35,327 nt of DNA from Kiloniellales bacterium (GCA_028280455.1 JANQLT010000131.1:1-35327), one strand, 5' to 3'. Counted from the stretch's first letter, positions 11,258 to 19,888 are shown. Notes: generated by a model from the letters alone, not told the origin. A program made the numbers and translations.

Positions 11258-12973
11258 TTAGCGTGACGGGATCGCTGTCCCGTCCAGCAGGCGCTCGGGG
11301 TCGAGCTTGATGTTGCGGCGCACCGCGCCGACCGGGCCCAGGGGCGAGAGCGCGGCCCCGTCGACCACGATCTCGATACCGCCGGCATTGCCGGTCAGCA
11401 AGGTCAGGCCGGCCTCCGCCGGCACCCGGTACTCGTCGCCGCGGCGCAGCACCCGGGTCAGCAGCAGGTCGTCGTTGCCGTCGCGGATCTGCACCCAGGA
11501 GTCCTGGGTCGCCCGCAGCACGATGCGGGTCTTCTCGCTCTCGGCGCCGAAGACCTGCGGCGTCCGCCCCTCGTCGCGGGCCGCGACCTGCTCGGGGGCG
11601 GGAGCCTGGGGGATGTTCCCGGCCTCATCGGCGGGCACGGCGATGCCCGGGCTGCCCGGCAAGGGCTGCCGCGAGGCGCCGCGCCCGGCACCGGCGCGCT
11701 CGGGGATCGCCGCCGATTCGGCGGCCTCCTGCTGCGGCGGCTCGGGCGCTTGCGGCGGCACCAGGTCCGACGGCCGCCGCAGGATTCGCGCCAGGTTCAC
11801 GGGACTGGTTTCGGCCGCCGCCGCGGCCGGGTCGGCGCTCTCGGCCTCCGCCTCGGCCGCGCCCGCCTGGGGCGCCGCGGCCTGGCCATCGCTCTGGGCG
11901 ATCAGCGCGGTGATGGCGTCGCCGGTGGCCGAGCCCTGCTCGAGGCCGGTTTCGGCGGCGTCCGCGGCGGCCGTATCCGCCGCCGCGTCGGCGGCGTCAG
12001 TCTCCTCGGCGCTGTCCGACGACGCCGCCGCGGCCTCGGCCGGCTCCTCCTCCGGCGCCGGCTCGGCGGTCCCGGCGAGCTCCGCCTGCTCCGTCGCCGG
12101 CTCGCTCTCCCTGTCCTCGGCGGGGGTCTCGGCCGCAGCCGCTTCGCTCTGCTCTTCGGCGGCGCCCTCGGCGGCCAGGCTGGCGGTTGCCGTCTCCTCC
12201 GCCGGCGGCCCGCCGAGCTCCTCCGGCACCGGCGGCACGGCCTCGGCCGTCGGCCGCTCGTCGCTGCTCAGGTAGAACCACGCGCCGTAGGCGATGCCGA
12301 TGCAGAGCAGCGAGACCATGATCACCGCGCCGCCCGGCAGCTTGCTCTCGGAGACCGGCACCGGGAAGAACAGCTCCTGGCGCTTGTCGAGGCCTTCGAC
12401 CTCGATCTTGAAGCGCCGGACCATGTCGGCGCTGTCCAGGCCCAGGTAGTCGGAATAGGCGCGGATGAAGCCGACCGCGTAGGCCGGGCCCGGCAGGCGG
12501 TCGAAGCGCTGGTCCTCGATGGCCTGCAGGTAGGCGAGGCGGATGTGCAGGGTCTGGGCGACCGCCGCCAGGTCTTCCTCGTAGCCCTCGCGCGTCCGCT
12601 TCAGGACGGCGCCGACGCTCTCCAGATTGACCGGGGGCCCGGGATCGTGCGGGGGTTCCTGAGGGGGCTCGGCACCGCTTCCCGCGGGCATCGGCTGGAC
12701 CGAGTCCGGGTCCGCCGCGTCCTTCCCGGAACGGCGGCGCAGCGGCATCAGTCCGCCGCCGACCGCTTTGCGAAAGCGCGCGGGAAAGCCCAGGGCGCCA
12801 CCCTCGATCTCCTCGTCGTGCCCGTTCGCGCCGCGGCCCCGAGCCGCCGCGCCCCTGTCGTCCGAGCTCGCGAACCTCTTAGCAAAGGCCCGGCCGAGCC
12901 GGCTAGCGCGCAGATAGTCCAGGAACGTGATCTCGGGCCCGGACTCGCCCGGATTGGGCTCTCGCTGACTCAT
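11258..12973 (-). CDS. RodZ-like helix-turn-helix membrane protein (DUF4115 C-terminus)
   Basis: 571 residues. In order: a variable, charged N-terminal extension (1-115); a RodZ-type helix-turn-helix domain (about 117-195, LESVGAVLKRTREGYEEDLA and RLPGPAYAVGFIRAYSDYLG); one transmembrane segment (about 214-235); a ~250-residue Ala/Glu/Pro-rich linker expected to span the periplasm; and a C-terminal DUF4115 beta domain (about 487-555, TQDSWVQIRDGND). RodZ links MreB filaments to the wall-elongation machinery, cytoplasmic HTH to periplasmic DUF4115. The N-terminal extension is unusual: RodZ generally begins close to the HTH. The start ATG at 12973 overlaps the lysC stop by 4 bp. The identity as RodZ family is solid; a role in cell shape is inferred from the family. 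Confidence 0.88.
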   Translation of the reverse strand: MSQREPNPGESGPEITFLDYLRASRLGRAFAKRFASSDDRGAAARGRGANGHDEEIEGGALGFPARFRKAVGGGLMPLRRRSGKDAADPDSVQPMPAGSGAEPPQEPPHDPGPPVNLESVGAVLKRTREGYEEDLAAVAQTLHIRLAYLQAIEDQRFDRLPGPAYAVGFIRAYSDYLGLDSADMVRRFKIEVEGLDKRQELFFPVPVSESKLPGGAVIMVSLLCIGIAYGAWFYLSSDERPTAEAVPPVPEELGGPPAEETATASLAAEGAAEEQSEAAAAETPAEDRESEPATEQAELAGTAEPAPEEEPAEAAAASSDSAEETDAADAAADTAAADAAETGLEQGSATGDAITALIAQSDGQAAAPQAGAAEAEAESADPAAAAAETSPVNLARILRRPSDLVPPQAPEPPQQEAAESAAIPERAGAGRGASRQPLPGSPGIAVPADEAGNIPQAPAPEQVAARDEGRTPQVFGAESEKTRIVLRATQDSWVQIRDGNDDLLLTRVLRRGDEYRVPAEAGLTLLTGNAGGIEIVVDGAALSPLGPVGAVRRNIKLDPERLLDGTAIPSR

Positions 12974-14190
12974 TCGCTGTCCAGCCCGTAGGCACTGTGC
13001 AAGCTCCGCAGCGCCAGCTCGGTATAGTCCTCGGAAATCAAGACGCTGACCTTGATCTCCGAGGTCGAGATGACCTGTATGTTGATACCTTTTTCCGCCA
13101 GGGCACGGAACATTTGTTGGGCAACGCCGGCGTGGCTGCGCATGCCGACGCCGATGACCGAGACCTTGACCACGTTGGGGTCGTGGGCCAGGCGCTCGTA
13201 GCCCAGGCTCTGCTGCTGCTCGGCCAGCAGCTTCACCGCGCGCTCCAGGTCGGCCTTGGTGACCGTGAAGGTCATGCCGGTGATCGCGCTGTCTTCCGAG
13301 ACGTTCTGGACGATCATGTCGACGTTGATGGCCGCGTCCGCCAGGGGCCCGAAGATGCTGGCCGCCACGCCGGGCCGGTCGGGCACGCCGAACAGGGTGA
13401 TCTTCGCCTCGTCTCGGCTGTAGGTAATCCCGCTGACGATTGCCTTTTCCACGATCTCATCCTCGTCTACCACCAGCGTGCCGGGCTCGTCCTCGAAGCT
13501 GGACAGGACCTGAACCCGGACCTGGTGGTTCATGGCCATTTCCACAGACCGTGTCTGTAATACCTTGGCACCCTGGGAGGCCATTTCCAGCATCTCTTCA
13601 TAGGTCACCCGCTCGAGCTTGCGGGCCTTGGTGACGATCCGCGGGTCGCTGGTGAAGACCCCGCTGACGTCCGTGTAGATGTCGCAGCGGTCGGCGCCGA
13701 GGGCCGCCGCCAGGGCGACCGCGGTGGTGTCGGTGCCGCCGCGGCCCAGGGTGGTGATCCGGCCCTGGTCGTCGAGCCCTTGGAAACCGGCCACCACCGG
13801 CACCTGGCCCTCGGCCATGCGGCGGCGCAGCTCCTCGGTCTCTATACGCTCGATGCGGGCGCTGCCGTGCACGGCGTTGGTGCGGATGGGAATCTGCCAG
13901 CCGAGCCAGGAGCGGGCCTGGACGCCCATTTCCCCCAGGACCACGGCCATCAGGCCGGCCGAGATCTGCTCGCCGGCCGAGACCACCACGTCGTATTCCC
14001 GCAGGTCGTAGACCCGGCCCGCCTCGCTGACCTGCTCGACCAGCCGGTTGGTGGCGCCGGCCATGGCCGAGACCGTGACGCAGACCTCGTGCCCCGCCTC
14101 CACCTCGCGCCGGACCCGGCTCGCCGCATGGCGAATGCGCTCCAGGTCGGCCACCGAAGTGCCGCCAAACTTCATGACGATCCGGGACAT
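12970..14190 (-). CDS. lysC: Aspartate kinase
   Basis: 406 residues. It phosphorylates aspartate to 4-phospho-aspartate, the entry to lysine, threonine, methionine and diaminopimelate synthesis. The N-terminal kinase domain has KFGGTSV (residues 7-13) and a GRGGTDTTAVALAAAL segment. Two ACT domains occupy the C-terminal third (about 260-406; GVPDRPGVAASIFGPLAD, VIGVGMRSHAGVAQQMF), as in the feedback-inhibited single-function enzymes of Alphaproteobacteria. The start ATG at 14190 (MSRIVMKFGG) is the family start; the frame is open further upstream but that part has no similarity. It is the first gene of the minus-strand block and is divergent from ubiG over ~160 bp, which must hold both promoters. 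Confidence 0.97.
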   Translation of the reverse strand: MSRIVMKFGGTSVADLERIRHAASRVRREVEAGHEVCVTVSAMAGATNRLVEQVSEAGRVYDLREYDVVVSAGEQISAGLMAVVLGEMGVQARSWLGWQIPIRTNAVHGSARIERIETEELRRRMAEGQVPVVAGFQGLDDQGRITTLGRGGTDTTAVALAAALGADRCDIYTDVSGVFTSDPRIVTKARKLERVTYEEMLEMASQGAKVLQTRSVEMAMNHQVRVQVLSSFEDEPGTLVVDEDEIVEKAIVSGITYSRDEAKITLFGVPDRPGVAASIFGPLADAAINVDMIVQNVSEDSAITGMTFTVTKADLERAVKLLAEQQQSLGYERLAHDPNVVKVSVIGVGMRSHAGVAQQMFRALAEKGINIQVISTSEIKVSVLISEDYTELALRSLHSAYGLDSE

Positions 14191-14348
14191 GGCGGTTCCA
14201 GCCAAGGATGCGGCCTCTTGGGGTCGCGACCGAAGCGCTCCGAACGTGAGCCAGTGCTTGCCCCCCGAAGGGCGGATATCCATACTTTCTGGTCCGGGCC
14301 GACGCAAGTTCAAGTCCCCCAGCTACAAAGGAAAATTGAGGCCGGAGC

Positions 14349-15131
14349 ATGGCGAAGGCGAGCCAGGGAACAGCGCGGCAAAGCCGCGACGCGAGCGTCG
14401 ATGCGGAGCAGGTCGCGCGCTTCTCGGCGTTGGCCGAAGACTGGTGGGACCCCGAGGGCCGGCTCAAGCCGCTGCACGCCCTGAACCCGGCCCGCCTCGG
14501 CTTCATCCGCGACCGGGCAGCCGCCCATTTCGGCCGCGACCCGCTCGGCCCCTTCCCCCTCAAGGGCTTGAAACTACTGGATATCGGCTGCGGCGGCGGC
14601 CTGGCGGCCGAGCCCCTGGCCCGGCTCGGGGCCGAGGTGCTCGGCATCGACGCCAGCGAGGCGGCGATCTCGGCCGCCGCCACCCATGCCGCCGAGAGCG
14701 GCGTCGAGATGCGCTACCGGGCGACCACCGCGGAGGCGCTGCTGGCCGAAGGCGGGCGCTTCGATCTGGTGGTCACCCTGGAGGTCGTCGAGCACGTCGC
14801 CGACCTGGAGAGCTTCCTCGGGGCCGCGGCGGGCCTGGTGGCGCCGGGCGGCGCCATGGTCGCGGCGACCCTCAACCGCACCCTCAAGGCCTTCGCCACC
14901 GCCATCGTCGGCGCCGAGTACATCCTGCGCTGGCTGCCGCGCGGCAGCCACGACTGGCGGCGCTTCGTGAAGCCCTCGGAGCTGACCGGCGCCCTGCGCC
15001 GCGAGGGCCTGGAGGTCACCGACCTGGCCGGCCTGGTCTACAACCCGCTGACCGATAGCTGGCGGCTCGACGCCCAAGAGCTGGACGTCAACTACATGCT
15101 CTTCGCCCGACGCTCGGAAAGGGTCGAGTAA
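14349..15131 (+). CDS. ubiG: Bifunctional ubiquinone O-methyltransferase UbiG
   Basis: 260 residues. It carries out both SAM-dependent O-methylations of the ubiquinone ring. The N-terminal segment RFSALAEDWWDPEGRLKPLH with NPARLGFI is diagnostic of UbiG. SAM motif I is LLDIGCGGG (about 77-84), then GIDASE, EVVEHV and the late motif GSHDWRRFVKPSEL; VDVNYM-like residues occur near the end (ELDVNYMLFA). Length and order match the family. The start is the ATG at 14349. It is divergent from lysC, an arrangement found in many Alphaproteobacteria, and converges on the DUF1178 gene with a 6-bp gap. Confidence 0.97.
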   Translation: MAKASQGTARQSRDASVDAEQVARFSALAEDWWDPEGRLKPLHALNPARLGFIRDRAAAHFGRDPLGPFPLKGLKLLDIGCGGGLAAEPLARLGAEVLGIDASEAAISAAATHAAESGVEMRYRATTAEALLAEGGRFDLVVTLEVVEHVADLESFLGAAAGLVAPGGAMVAATLNRTLKAFATAIVGAEYILRWLPRGSHDWRRFVKPSELTGALRREGLEVTDLAGLVYNPLTDSWRLDAQELDVNYMLFARRSERVE

Positions 15132-15137
15132 GCCGCT

Positions 15138-15560
15138 TCAGGAGTTCTCCAGCGGCACCCAGGGAATGCGCTGGACGGCGACGCCCTCCTCCTTGAGGGT
15201 CTCCGCCTCCTTGGCATCGGTCTCGCCGTAGATGTTGCGCTGCTCGGACTCGCCGTAGTGGATCTTGCGCGCTTCCTCGGCGAAGGAAGGGCCGACGTAG
15301 TCGCAGTTCGCCTCGACCTGCTGGCGCATCTCGCGCAGGCCCTTGAGCACCTTGGCGGCCTGCTCGGCTTCGGCCTTGGCCTTCTCGCGCCGCTTGCCGG
15401 TCGAGATGCTCGGCGCCATCACCGCCTTCTCGACCTGCTTGCTGCCGCAGACCGGGCAGGTCAGCTCGCCGGCCGCGACCTGGGCGTCGTAGAGGCCGCT
15501 GTCGCGAAACCAAGCCTCGAACTGATGCGCCTTGCGGCACTGCAGATTGTAGCGAATCAT
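15138..15560 (-). CDS. DUF1178 family zinc-ribbon-like protein
   Basis: 140 residues. The N-terminus MIRYNLQCRKAHQFEAWF and the pair CPVCGS (Cys35, Cys38) are typical of DUF1178. With Cys8 and His12 they could form one zinc site. A KAVMAPSI segment follows, then a Lys/Ala/Glu-rich helix and a conserved C-terminal part (CDYVGPSFAEEARKIHYGE). The family is widespread in Alpha- and Betaproteobacteria and has no established function. The start ATG at 15560 is chosen over one ten codons upstream because the family begins MIxYxLxC. It is divergent from the small methyltransferase gene (38 bp). Confidence 0.92.
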   Translation of the reverse strand: MIRYNLQCRKAHQFEAWFRDSGLYDAQVAAGELTCPVCGSKQVEKAVMAPSISTGKRREKAKAEAEQAAKVLKGLREMRQQVEANCDYVGPSFAEEARKIHYGESEQRNIYGETDAKEAETLKEEGVAVQRIPWVPLENS

Positions 15561-15598
15561 CCAACAACCCAGGTCTTCTCGGGGGAGCATCCTAGCGC

Positions 15599-16168
15599 AT
15601 GCCGGCGCCGGACGAAAATGTGATGCCTGACAGGGACTTGCACAAGGGCCTGGCGGCGCCCTCGGCCTGGGTCGAGCGCTTCGCGGCGGCCGTGCCGGCG
15701 GGCGGCCGGGTCCTCGACCTGGCCTGCGGCGGCGGCCGGCACAGCCGCCTGTTCCTCGATCGCGGCCATCCGGTGACCGCCATCGACCGCGACCTCTCCC
15801 GCCTGGCGGACCTCGCGGAACATCCCGGCCTGGAGGCCATCGAGGCCGACCTGGAAGACGGCAGGCCGCCGCCTTTCGCCGAGCGGCGCTTCGCCGCCGT
15901 CGTGGTCACCAACTACCTGCACCGGCCGCTGCTGCCGGAGCTGCCGGCGGTGCTCGCCGAGGGCGGCCTGCTGCTCTACGAGACCTTCGCGCGGGGCAAC
16001 GAGCGCTTCGGCAAGCCGAGCAACCCGGACTTCCTGCTTCGGCCGGGCGAGCTGCTGGAGGCGGTGCGTGGGAGCTTGCGCGTGCTGGCCTACGAGGACC
16101 TGACCGTCGAGCGGCCGAAACCGGCGGCCGTCCAGCGCCTCTGCGCCCTACGCGAGCCCGAGACCTGA
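15599..16168 (+). CDS. Class I SAM-dependent methyltransferase (TehB-like size)
   Basis: 189 residues, a minimal Rossmann methyltransferase. Motif I is VLDLACGGGRHS (about 37-48), followed by VTAIDRDLSRL (acidic end of beta-2), an acidic ADLEDG segment and a VVVTNYLHRPL motif near beta-4. The N-terminus lacks an evident substrate domain. Similar small proteins are annotated as tellurite-resistance TehB-like or generic methyltransferases; the substrate cannot be inferred. The start could be the ATG at 15599 or the one at 15623 (MPDRDLHKG); neither has a strong Shine-Dalgarno. It converges on the nitrilase-family gene with a 3-bp gap. Confidence 0.85.
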   Translation: MPAPDENVMPDRDLHKGLAAPSAWVERFAAAVPAGGRVLDLACGGGRHSRLFLDRGHPVTAIDRDLSRLADLAEHPGLEAIEADLEDGRPPPFAERRFAAVVVTNYLHRPLLPELPAVLAEGGLLLYETFARGNERFGKPSNPDFLLRPGELLEAVRGSLRVLAYEDLTVERPKPAAVQRLCALREPET

Positions 16169-16171
16169 GCG

Positions 16172-17044
16172 CTACTCGCCGGCCTGCCGGAGCGGTGCCG
16201 GCGAGACGGCCGAGCGAAAGGCCCGGTCGTGGCCGAGCGCGGGCACCATGGCGCGCGCCTTGGCCACCTCGGCCGGGTCGATGCGCGCGGTGACGAAGCC
16301 CGGCTCCTCCCCGGCGTCGGCCAGGACCTCGCCCCAGGGCGCGACGATCAAGGAATGGCCGTAGGTCCGCCGGCCACCGGCGTGCTCGCCGCACTGGGCC
16401 GGGGCGAAGACGAAGCAGCCCGTCTCGATGGCCCGGGCCCGCAGCAGGACGTGCCAATGGGCCGCGCCGGTGAAGCGGGTGAAGGCCGAGGGCGCCGTCA
16501 GGAAAGCGGCGCCGGCCTTGGCCAGGCCGCGGTAGAGCGCCGGGAAGCGCAGGTCGTAGCAGACCGTCAGGCCGAGCCGGCCCCAGGGCAGCTCGGCGAG
16601 CACCGCCGCCTCGCCCGGCCGATAGGCCTTGGACTCCCGGTAGCTCTGGCCGTCCGGGATCTCGACGTCGAACATGTGGATCTTGTCGTAGCGCGCCGCC
16701 ACGGCGCCGTCCGGGCCGATCAGGAAGGAGCGGTTCGCCAGGCGCTCAGGCGCCAGGCGTACGACCAGCGAGCCCAGCAGCAGCCAGGCCTCGAGCTCGG
16801 CGGCCAGCGCGCGAAAGGCGGCCAGCGCGGCGTGATCCGCCTCTTCCTGCGCCGCCTCGAAGGCCAGGGCCCGCCGAGGCTGCATCATGTCCGTGGTCTC
16901 CGGCGTCATGATCAGCTCGGCGCCGGCATCCCGGGCCGCGCGGATCAGCGCCGTCGCCTGGGCGACGTTGGACGCCGGCTCCGGGCCGCTGGTCAGCTGT
17001 ACGCAGGCTGCGGTGAAGGGGACGTACGGCGGCGAGTCGCTCAC
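16172..17044 (-). CDS. Carbon-nitrogen hydrolase (nitrilase superfamily, Nit1/Nit2-like)
   Basis: 290 residues. The nitrilase catalytic triad is visible: Glu49 ([10 protein letters not shown]), Lys121 ([12 protein letters not shown]) and Cys162 ([11 protein letters not shown]). The arrangement matches the Nit1/Nit2 branch, whose members hydrolyse amides such as deaminated glutathione (Nit1) or omega-amides of 2-oxoacids. Its position directly after glutaredoxin, with a 4-bp overlap, supports a glutathione-related repair role by context, but the substrate is not proven. The start is the ATG at 17044. It is cytosolic; no signal peptide is visible. Confidence 0.93.
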   Translation of the reverse strand: MSDSPPYVPFTAACVQLTSGPEPASNVAQATALIRAARDAGAELIMTPETTDMMQPRRALAFEAAQEEADHAALAAFRALAAELEAWLLLGSLVVRLAPERLANRSFLIGPDGAVAARYDKIHMFDVEIPDGQSYRESKAYRPGEAAVLAELPWGRLGLTVCYDLRFPALYRGLAKAGAAFLTAPSAFTRFTGAAHWHVLLRARAIETGCFVFAPAQCGEHAGGRRTYGHSLIVAPWGEVLADAGEEPGFVTARIDPAEVAKARAMVPALGHDRAFRSAVSPAPLRQAGE

Positions 17045-17301
17045 GGCCCGGCCAGCAGCCCGTCGAGCTTGCCGGCATCGTCGAGGGCCTGCAGCTCCTG
17101 GGCGCCGCCGATATGCATGCCGCTGATGAAGATCTGCGGCACGGAGGTCTTGCCGCCGGCCCGCTCGACCATCTCGGCCCGCTTGCCGGGCTTCATCAGC
17201 ACGTCGGTCTCTTCGTAGTCGACGCCCTTTTTGTCCAACAGCTTCTTAGCCGTGTAGCAATAGGGGCAGAGCATGCTGCAGTAGATCTCGACCAGCGCCA
17301 T
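17041..17301 (-). CDS. grxC: Glutaredoxin 3
   Basis: 86 residues, the standard size for a dithiol glutaredoxin. The active site CPYC is at residues 12-15, the cis-proline motif TSVPQIFI and the GGAQEL glutathione-binding segment follow. It reduces protein and mixed disulfides using glutathione in the cytosol. The start is the ATG at 17301; the gene overlaps the start of the nitrilase-family gene by 4 bp, so the two are probably translated from one message. It lies 68 bp downstream of the comF-like gene and may belong to the same transcript. Confidence 0.97.
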   Translation of the reverse strand: MALVEIYCSMLCPYCYTAKKLLDKKGVDYEETDVLMKPGKRAEMVERAGGKTSVPQIFISGMHIGGAQELQALDDAGKLDGLLAGP

Positions 17302-17369
17302 GGTCTCTCGCCTCGCGGCCCATCCTCGGTGACAAATCTAGGGTCTGCCGCTGGCTTTTGGAAGGCGCC

Positions 17370-18134
17370 TCAGCCCTCGGGGACCACCCGAGCCAGGACC
17401 ATAGCGTCGACTCCGGCCGCGCCGGCCCGCCGCAGCGTCTGGGCGCAGGCCCCCAGGGTGGCACCGGTGGTGTAGACGTCGTCGATCAGCAGGACCCGCC
17501 GGCCGTCGATCGCCGCCTTGCCCGCCGGGGCCAGGGCGAAGGCGCCGGTGACGTTGCGCTGCCGGGCCGCGGCGGTCAGCCGGACCTGCGGCGGCGTGCG
17601 CCGATGCCGGCGCAGCAGGGTCAGGGCGAGGGGCCGGCCGCTGGCCCGGGCCAGTTCGCGGGCCAGGATGGCCGACTGGTTGTAGCGCCGGCCGAACAGG
17701 CGGGTCCAATGCAGCGGCACCGGCAGGATCAGCTCGGCCTCCTCGAGCAGCTCGGCGCCGGCCCGGCGCATCCAGCCCGCGAAGGCCGGCCCGCCCTCGG
17801 TCCGGTCCCGGTACTTGAAGCCGGCCACCAGGCGCCGGCTGGTCTCGCCGTAGGCCATCACGGCGCGGATCCGGTCCAGCGGCGGCGGCGCACGGCTGCA
17901 CTGGCCGCAGAGCGCCTCCGGCCCGAGGTCGAAGTCGAAGGGCAGGCCGCAGCAGGCGCAGTGCGGCGGCCCGAGGAAGTCGATCGAGTCCCAGCAGCCG
18001 CCGCAGAGCGCCCCGGGCCGCTCGACCATCACGCCGCAGGCCAGACAGCGCGGCGGCAAGAGCGCGTTGAGCAGCCCGCCGCCGAGGGCGGCGAGCCGTT
18101 GGCGCATCGTTGTGCTGTCCGCCAGGCCTGCCAC
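17370..18134 (-). CDS. ComF family phosphoribosyltransferase-like protein
   Basis: 254 residues. The N-terminal double zinc-ribbon region (about 29-80) has CLAC, CGGC, CACC and CGQC cysteine pairs. The C-terminal part is a type I phosphoribosyltransferase fold with the PRPP loop VLLIDDVYTTGAT (214-226) and the ComF-type RRYNQSAILAREL. ComF takes part in DNA uptake in naturally competent bacteria, and GntX-like members are linked to other metabolism, so the role here is unclear. Start: ATG at 18134; MRQRLAAL at residue 10 is a possible alternative. Its upstream 114 bp are shared with the divergent beta-hydroxylase-like gene. Confidence 0.92.
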   Translation of the reverse strand: MAGLADSTTMRQRLAALGGGLLNALLPPRCLACGVMVERPGALCGGCWDSIDFLGPPHCACCGLPFDFDLGPEALCGQCSRAPPPLDRIRAVMAYGETSRRLVAGFKYRDRTEGGPAFAGWMRRAGAELLEEAELILPVPLHWTRLFGRRYNQSAILARELARASGRPLALTLLRRHRRTPPQVRLTAAARQRNVTGAFALAPAGKAAIDGRRVLLIDDVYTTGATLGACAQTLRRAGAAGVDAMVLARVVPEG

Positions 18135-18248
18135 GTGGAGAAGCCTCCGCCGCTCCCGCCGCGGCTGTCAAGCGATGCCGGCTCGGAATAAACCCGCCGC
18201 GCCGCCGTTGTGCTTCTGTCATCGCACAGAGAGCGGAGCGCGCGAGCC

Positions 18249-18842
18249 ATGCAGTACTTCCGCAAAGTCAAAGAGGGGCTCGACCTGCGCCCCTTGCTGG
18301 AGGAGATCGACTCGGTCGCCGAGGCCTGGGCGCACAACACCGGGCGGCAGGACAAGATCGCCGTGCAGCGCGAGGCCGAGGCGATCCCGATCCGCGGCAT
18401 CGTCAAATCCAAGATCGCCGGCCGCGCCCGCTGCGACGTGCATGAGAGCCGCTTCACCAACACCTCGCTACGCTTCCCCCGGTTCCGCCACTTCCTGCAG
18501 GCCTTCGCGCAGGAGCAGGACGCCGAGCTCGGTCGCGCCAAGATCGTCCGCCTGATGCCGGGACGCCGGGTCTATCCGCACAGCGACCGCGGCGAGTACT
18601 ACCGGCTGCGCGACCGCTACCACCTGATCCTGCGCAGCGCCGCCGGCAGCTATCTCAAGAGCGGCGGCGAAGAGGTCCGCATGCGCGAGGGCGAGCTTTG
18701 GTGGTTCGACAACAAGCAGGTCCACGAGGCGCACAACGACGGCGAGGCGGAGCGCATTCACCTGATCTTCGACATGCTGCCGCTGTCGCGCTTCGCCGCG
18801 GTCTATGGCGAGGCGGCCGACGGCGGCCCGACCGCCGCCTGA
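18249..18842 (+). CDS. Aspartyl/asparaginyl beta-hydroxylase-like protein
   Basis: 197 residues. The C-terminal half matches the Asp_Arg_Hydrox (AspH) family of Fe(II)/2-oxoglutarate oxygenases: RRVYPHSDRGEYYRLRDRYH with His111 and Asp113 as candidate iron ligands, then GELWWFDNKQVHEAHNDG with His159 as the second histidine, and an Arg-Ile-His-Leu segment that would bind 2-oxoglutarate. The N-terminal ~80 residues are less conserved. The substrate is unknown; bacterial members hydroxylate free amino acids, lipids or peptides. The ATG at 18249 (MQYFRKVKEG) is preferred because GGAG lies upstream; the open frame begins 13 codons earlier. It is followed after 23 bp by an alpha/beta hydrolase and may be co-expressed with it. 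Confidence 0.85.
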   Translation: MQYFRKVKEGLDLRPLLEEIDSVAEAWAHNTGRQDKIAVQREAEAIPIRGIVKSKIAGRARCDVHESRFTNTSLRFPRFRHFLQAFAQEQDAELGRAKIVRLMPGRRVYPHSDRGEYYRLRDRYHLILRSAAGSYLKSGGEEVRMREGELWWFDNKQVHEAHNDGEAERIHLIFDMLPLSRFAAVYGEAADGGPTAA

Positions 18843-18865
18843 CCCGGCGCTCGCGGCAGACCGGC

Positions 18866-19729
18866 ATGATCAACTTGTTCTGCATCGGTGTCGGCGACGC
18901 AGACGGCGATCCGCCGACGGTCAGGCCCGCGAACGGCGACACGCGGCGCGACGCGCGGATCCGCTTCCGCAATCCGGCCTCGCTGGAGGCGCTGCCGCAC
19001 TACCTCTTCGCACCGAGCAAGATAGACCCGGAGCGCCCGCCCCTGGTCGCCGTCCACGGCATCTCCCGCAATGCCCAGGAACACGCCGGGGCCTTCGCCG
19101 CCCTCGCCGAGGCCAGCGGGCGCCTGCTTGTCGCGCCGCTGTTCGGCCAAGAACAGTGCCGGCGCTATCAGAAGGTCACGGTCGATCCCTGCCGCGCCGA
19201 CCTGGCCATGATCGCGACGCTCGTGCAGGTCGCCGCCGAGACCGGCGTGGCGACGACCCGAATCGACCTCTTCGGATTCTCCGGCGGCGCGCAGTTCGCC
19301 CACCGCTTCGCGATGCTGCATCCCGCGCGGCTGCGCCGCCTCGCGCTGTCCTCGGCCGGCTGGTACACCTTCCCGACGCGCAGCGCCCCCTACCCCTACG
19401 GTATCGGCGAGAAGCGAAAGGAAGGCCGGCGCATCGCCGCCGCCCTCGACCGCGTCCTGGCCATCCCGACCCTGGTGCTGGTCGGTGCCCAAGACCAGAC
19501 GCGCGACGCCGGCCTGCGCAAAGGCCCGCGCGTCGACCCGCGCCAAGGCTTCACCCGGGTCGAGCGGGCGGCGCGCTGGACCGAAGCCATGCGCGCGGTC
19601 GCCGAGGTCCGCCGCGTCGAGGCGCAGTTCGAGCTGCAGATCCTCGGCGGCTGCGGCCACAGCTTCGCCGACTGCGTCGAGCAGGGCGGCCTGGCCAAGA
19701 AGGTCATGCGCTGGTTCGAAATGGCCTAG
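18866..19729 (+). CDS. Alpha/beta hydrolase fold protein
   Basis: 287 residues. The fold is shown by VAVHGISRNAQEH (oxyanion-hole HG at 64-65), the nucleophile elbow FGFSGGAQ (Ser139), an acid-residue segment VGAQDQTRD and the late histidine GGCGHSF. The overall look is that of esterase/PHB-depolymerase-like secreted or cytosolic hydrolases; no signal peptide is visible. The substrate is unknown. The ATG at 18866 is the first that does not overlap the preceding gene, but its Shine-Dalgarno is poor and the first ~35 residues are not recognisable, so a downstream start is possible. Confidence 0.82.
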   Translation: MINLFCIGVGDADGDPPTVRPANGDTRRDARIRFRNPASLEALPHYLFAPSKIDPERPPLVAVHGISRNAQEHAGAFAALAEASGRLLVAPLFGQEQCRRYQKVTVDPCRADLAMIATLVQVAAETGVATTRIDLFGFSGGAQFAHRFAMLHPARLRRLALSSAGWYTFPTRSAPYPYGIGEKRKEGRRIAAALDRVLAIPTLVLVGAQDQTRDAGLRKGPRVDPRQGFTRVERAARWTEAMRAVAEVRRVEAQFELQILGGCGHSFADCVEQGGLAKKVMRWFEMA

Positions 19730-19765
19730 AAGGCTGCCCAATGAGCCGCCCGCCCTTGACCGAGA

Positions 19766-19840
19766 TCACCCTTCGTCCAGCGTGGAGCGAGGTTAGATCA
19801 TTGAAAACACTGACTTCACCCTGAGCCTGACGAAGGGTGA
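19766..19840. repeat. REP-like inverted repeat (TCACCCTTCGTC / GACGAAGGGTGA)
   Basis: TCACCCTTCGTC (19766-19777) pairs with GACGAAGGGTGA (19829-19840); the second arm also forms a local hairpin TCACCCT-N11-AGGGTGA (19816-19840). The unit CACCCTGAGCCTGxCGAAGGGTG is a common type of interspersed palindrome in proteobacteria. It lies between the hydrolase and the next methyltransferase and could end transcription of the former. Confidence 0.7.
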
Positions 19841-19888
19841 GCGTGGCCGCTGGCCCGCCGCCTGGCCGCGCGCCATAGTGCCGCCGTC

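Noticed and set aside
14190-14349. Promoters in the lysC/ubiG divergent gap
   Set aside because: TTGAAC and AAGTAT boxes are visible on the minus strand but spaced 20 bp apart; no acceptable pair could be fixed on either strand.
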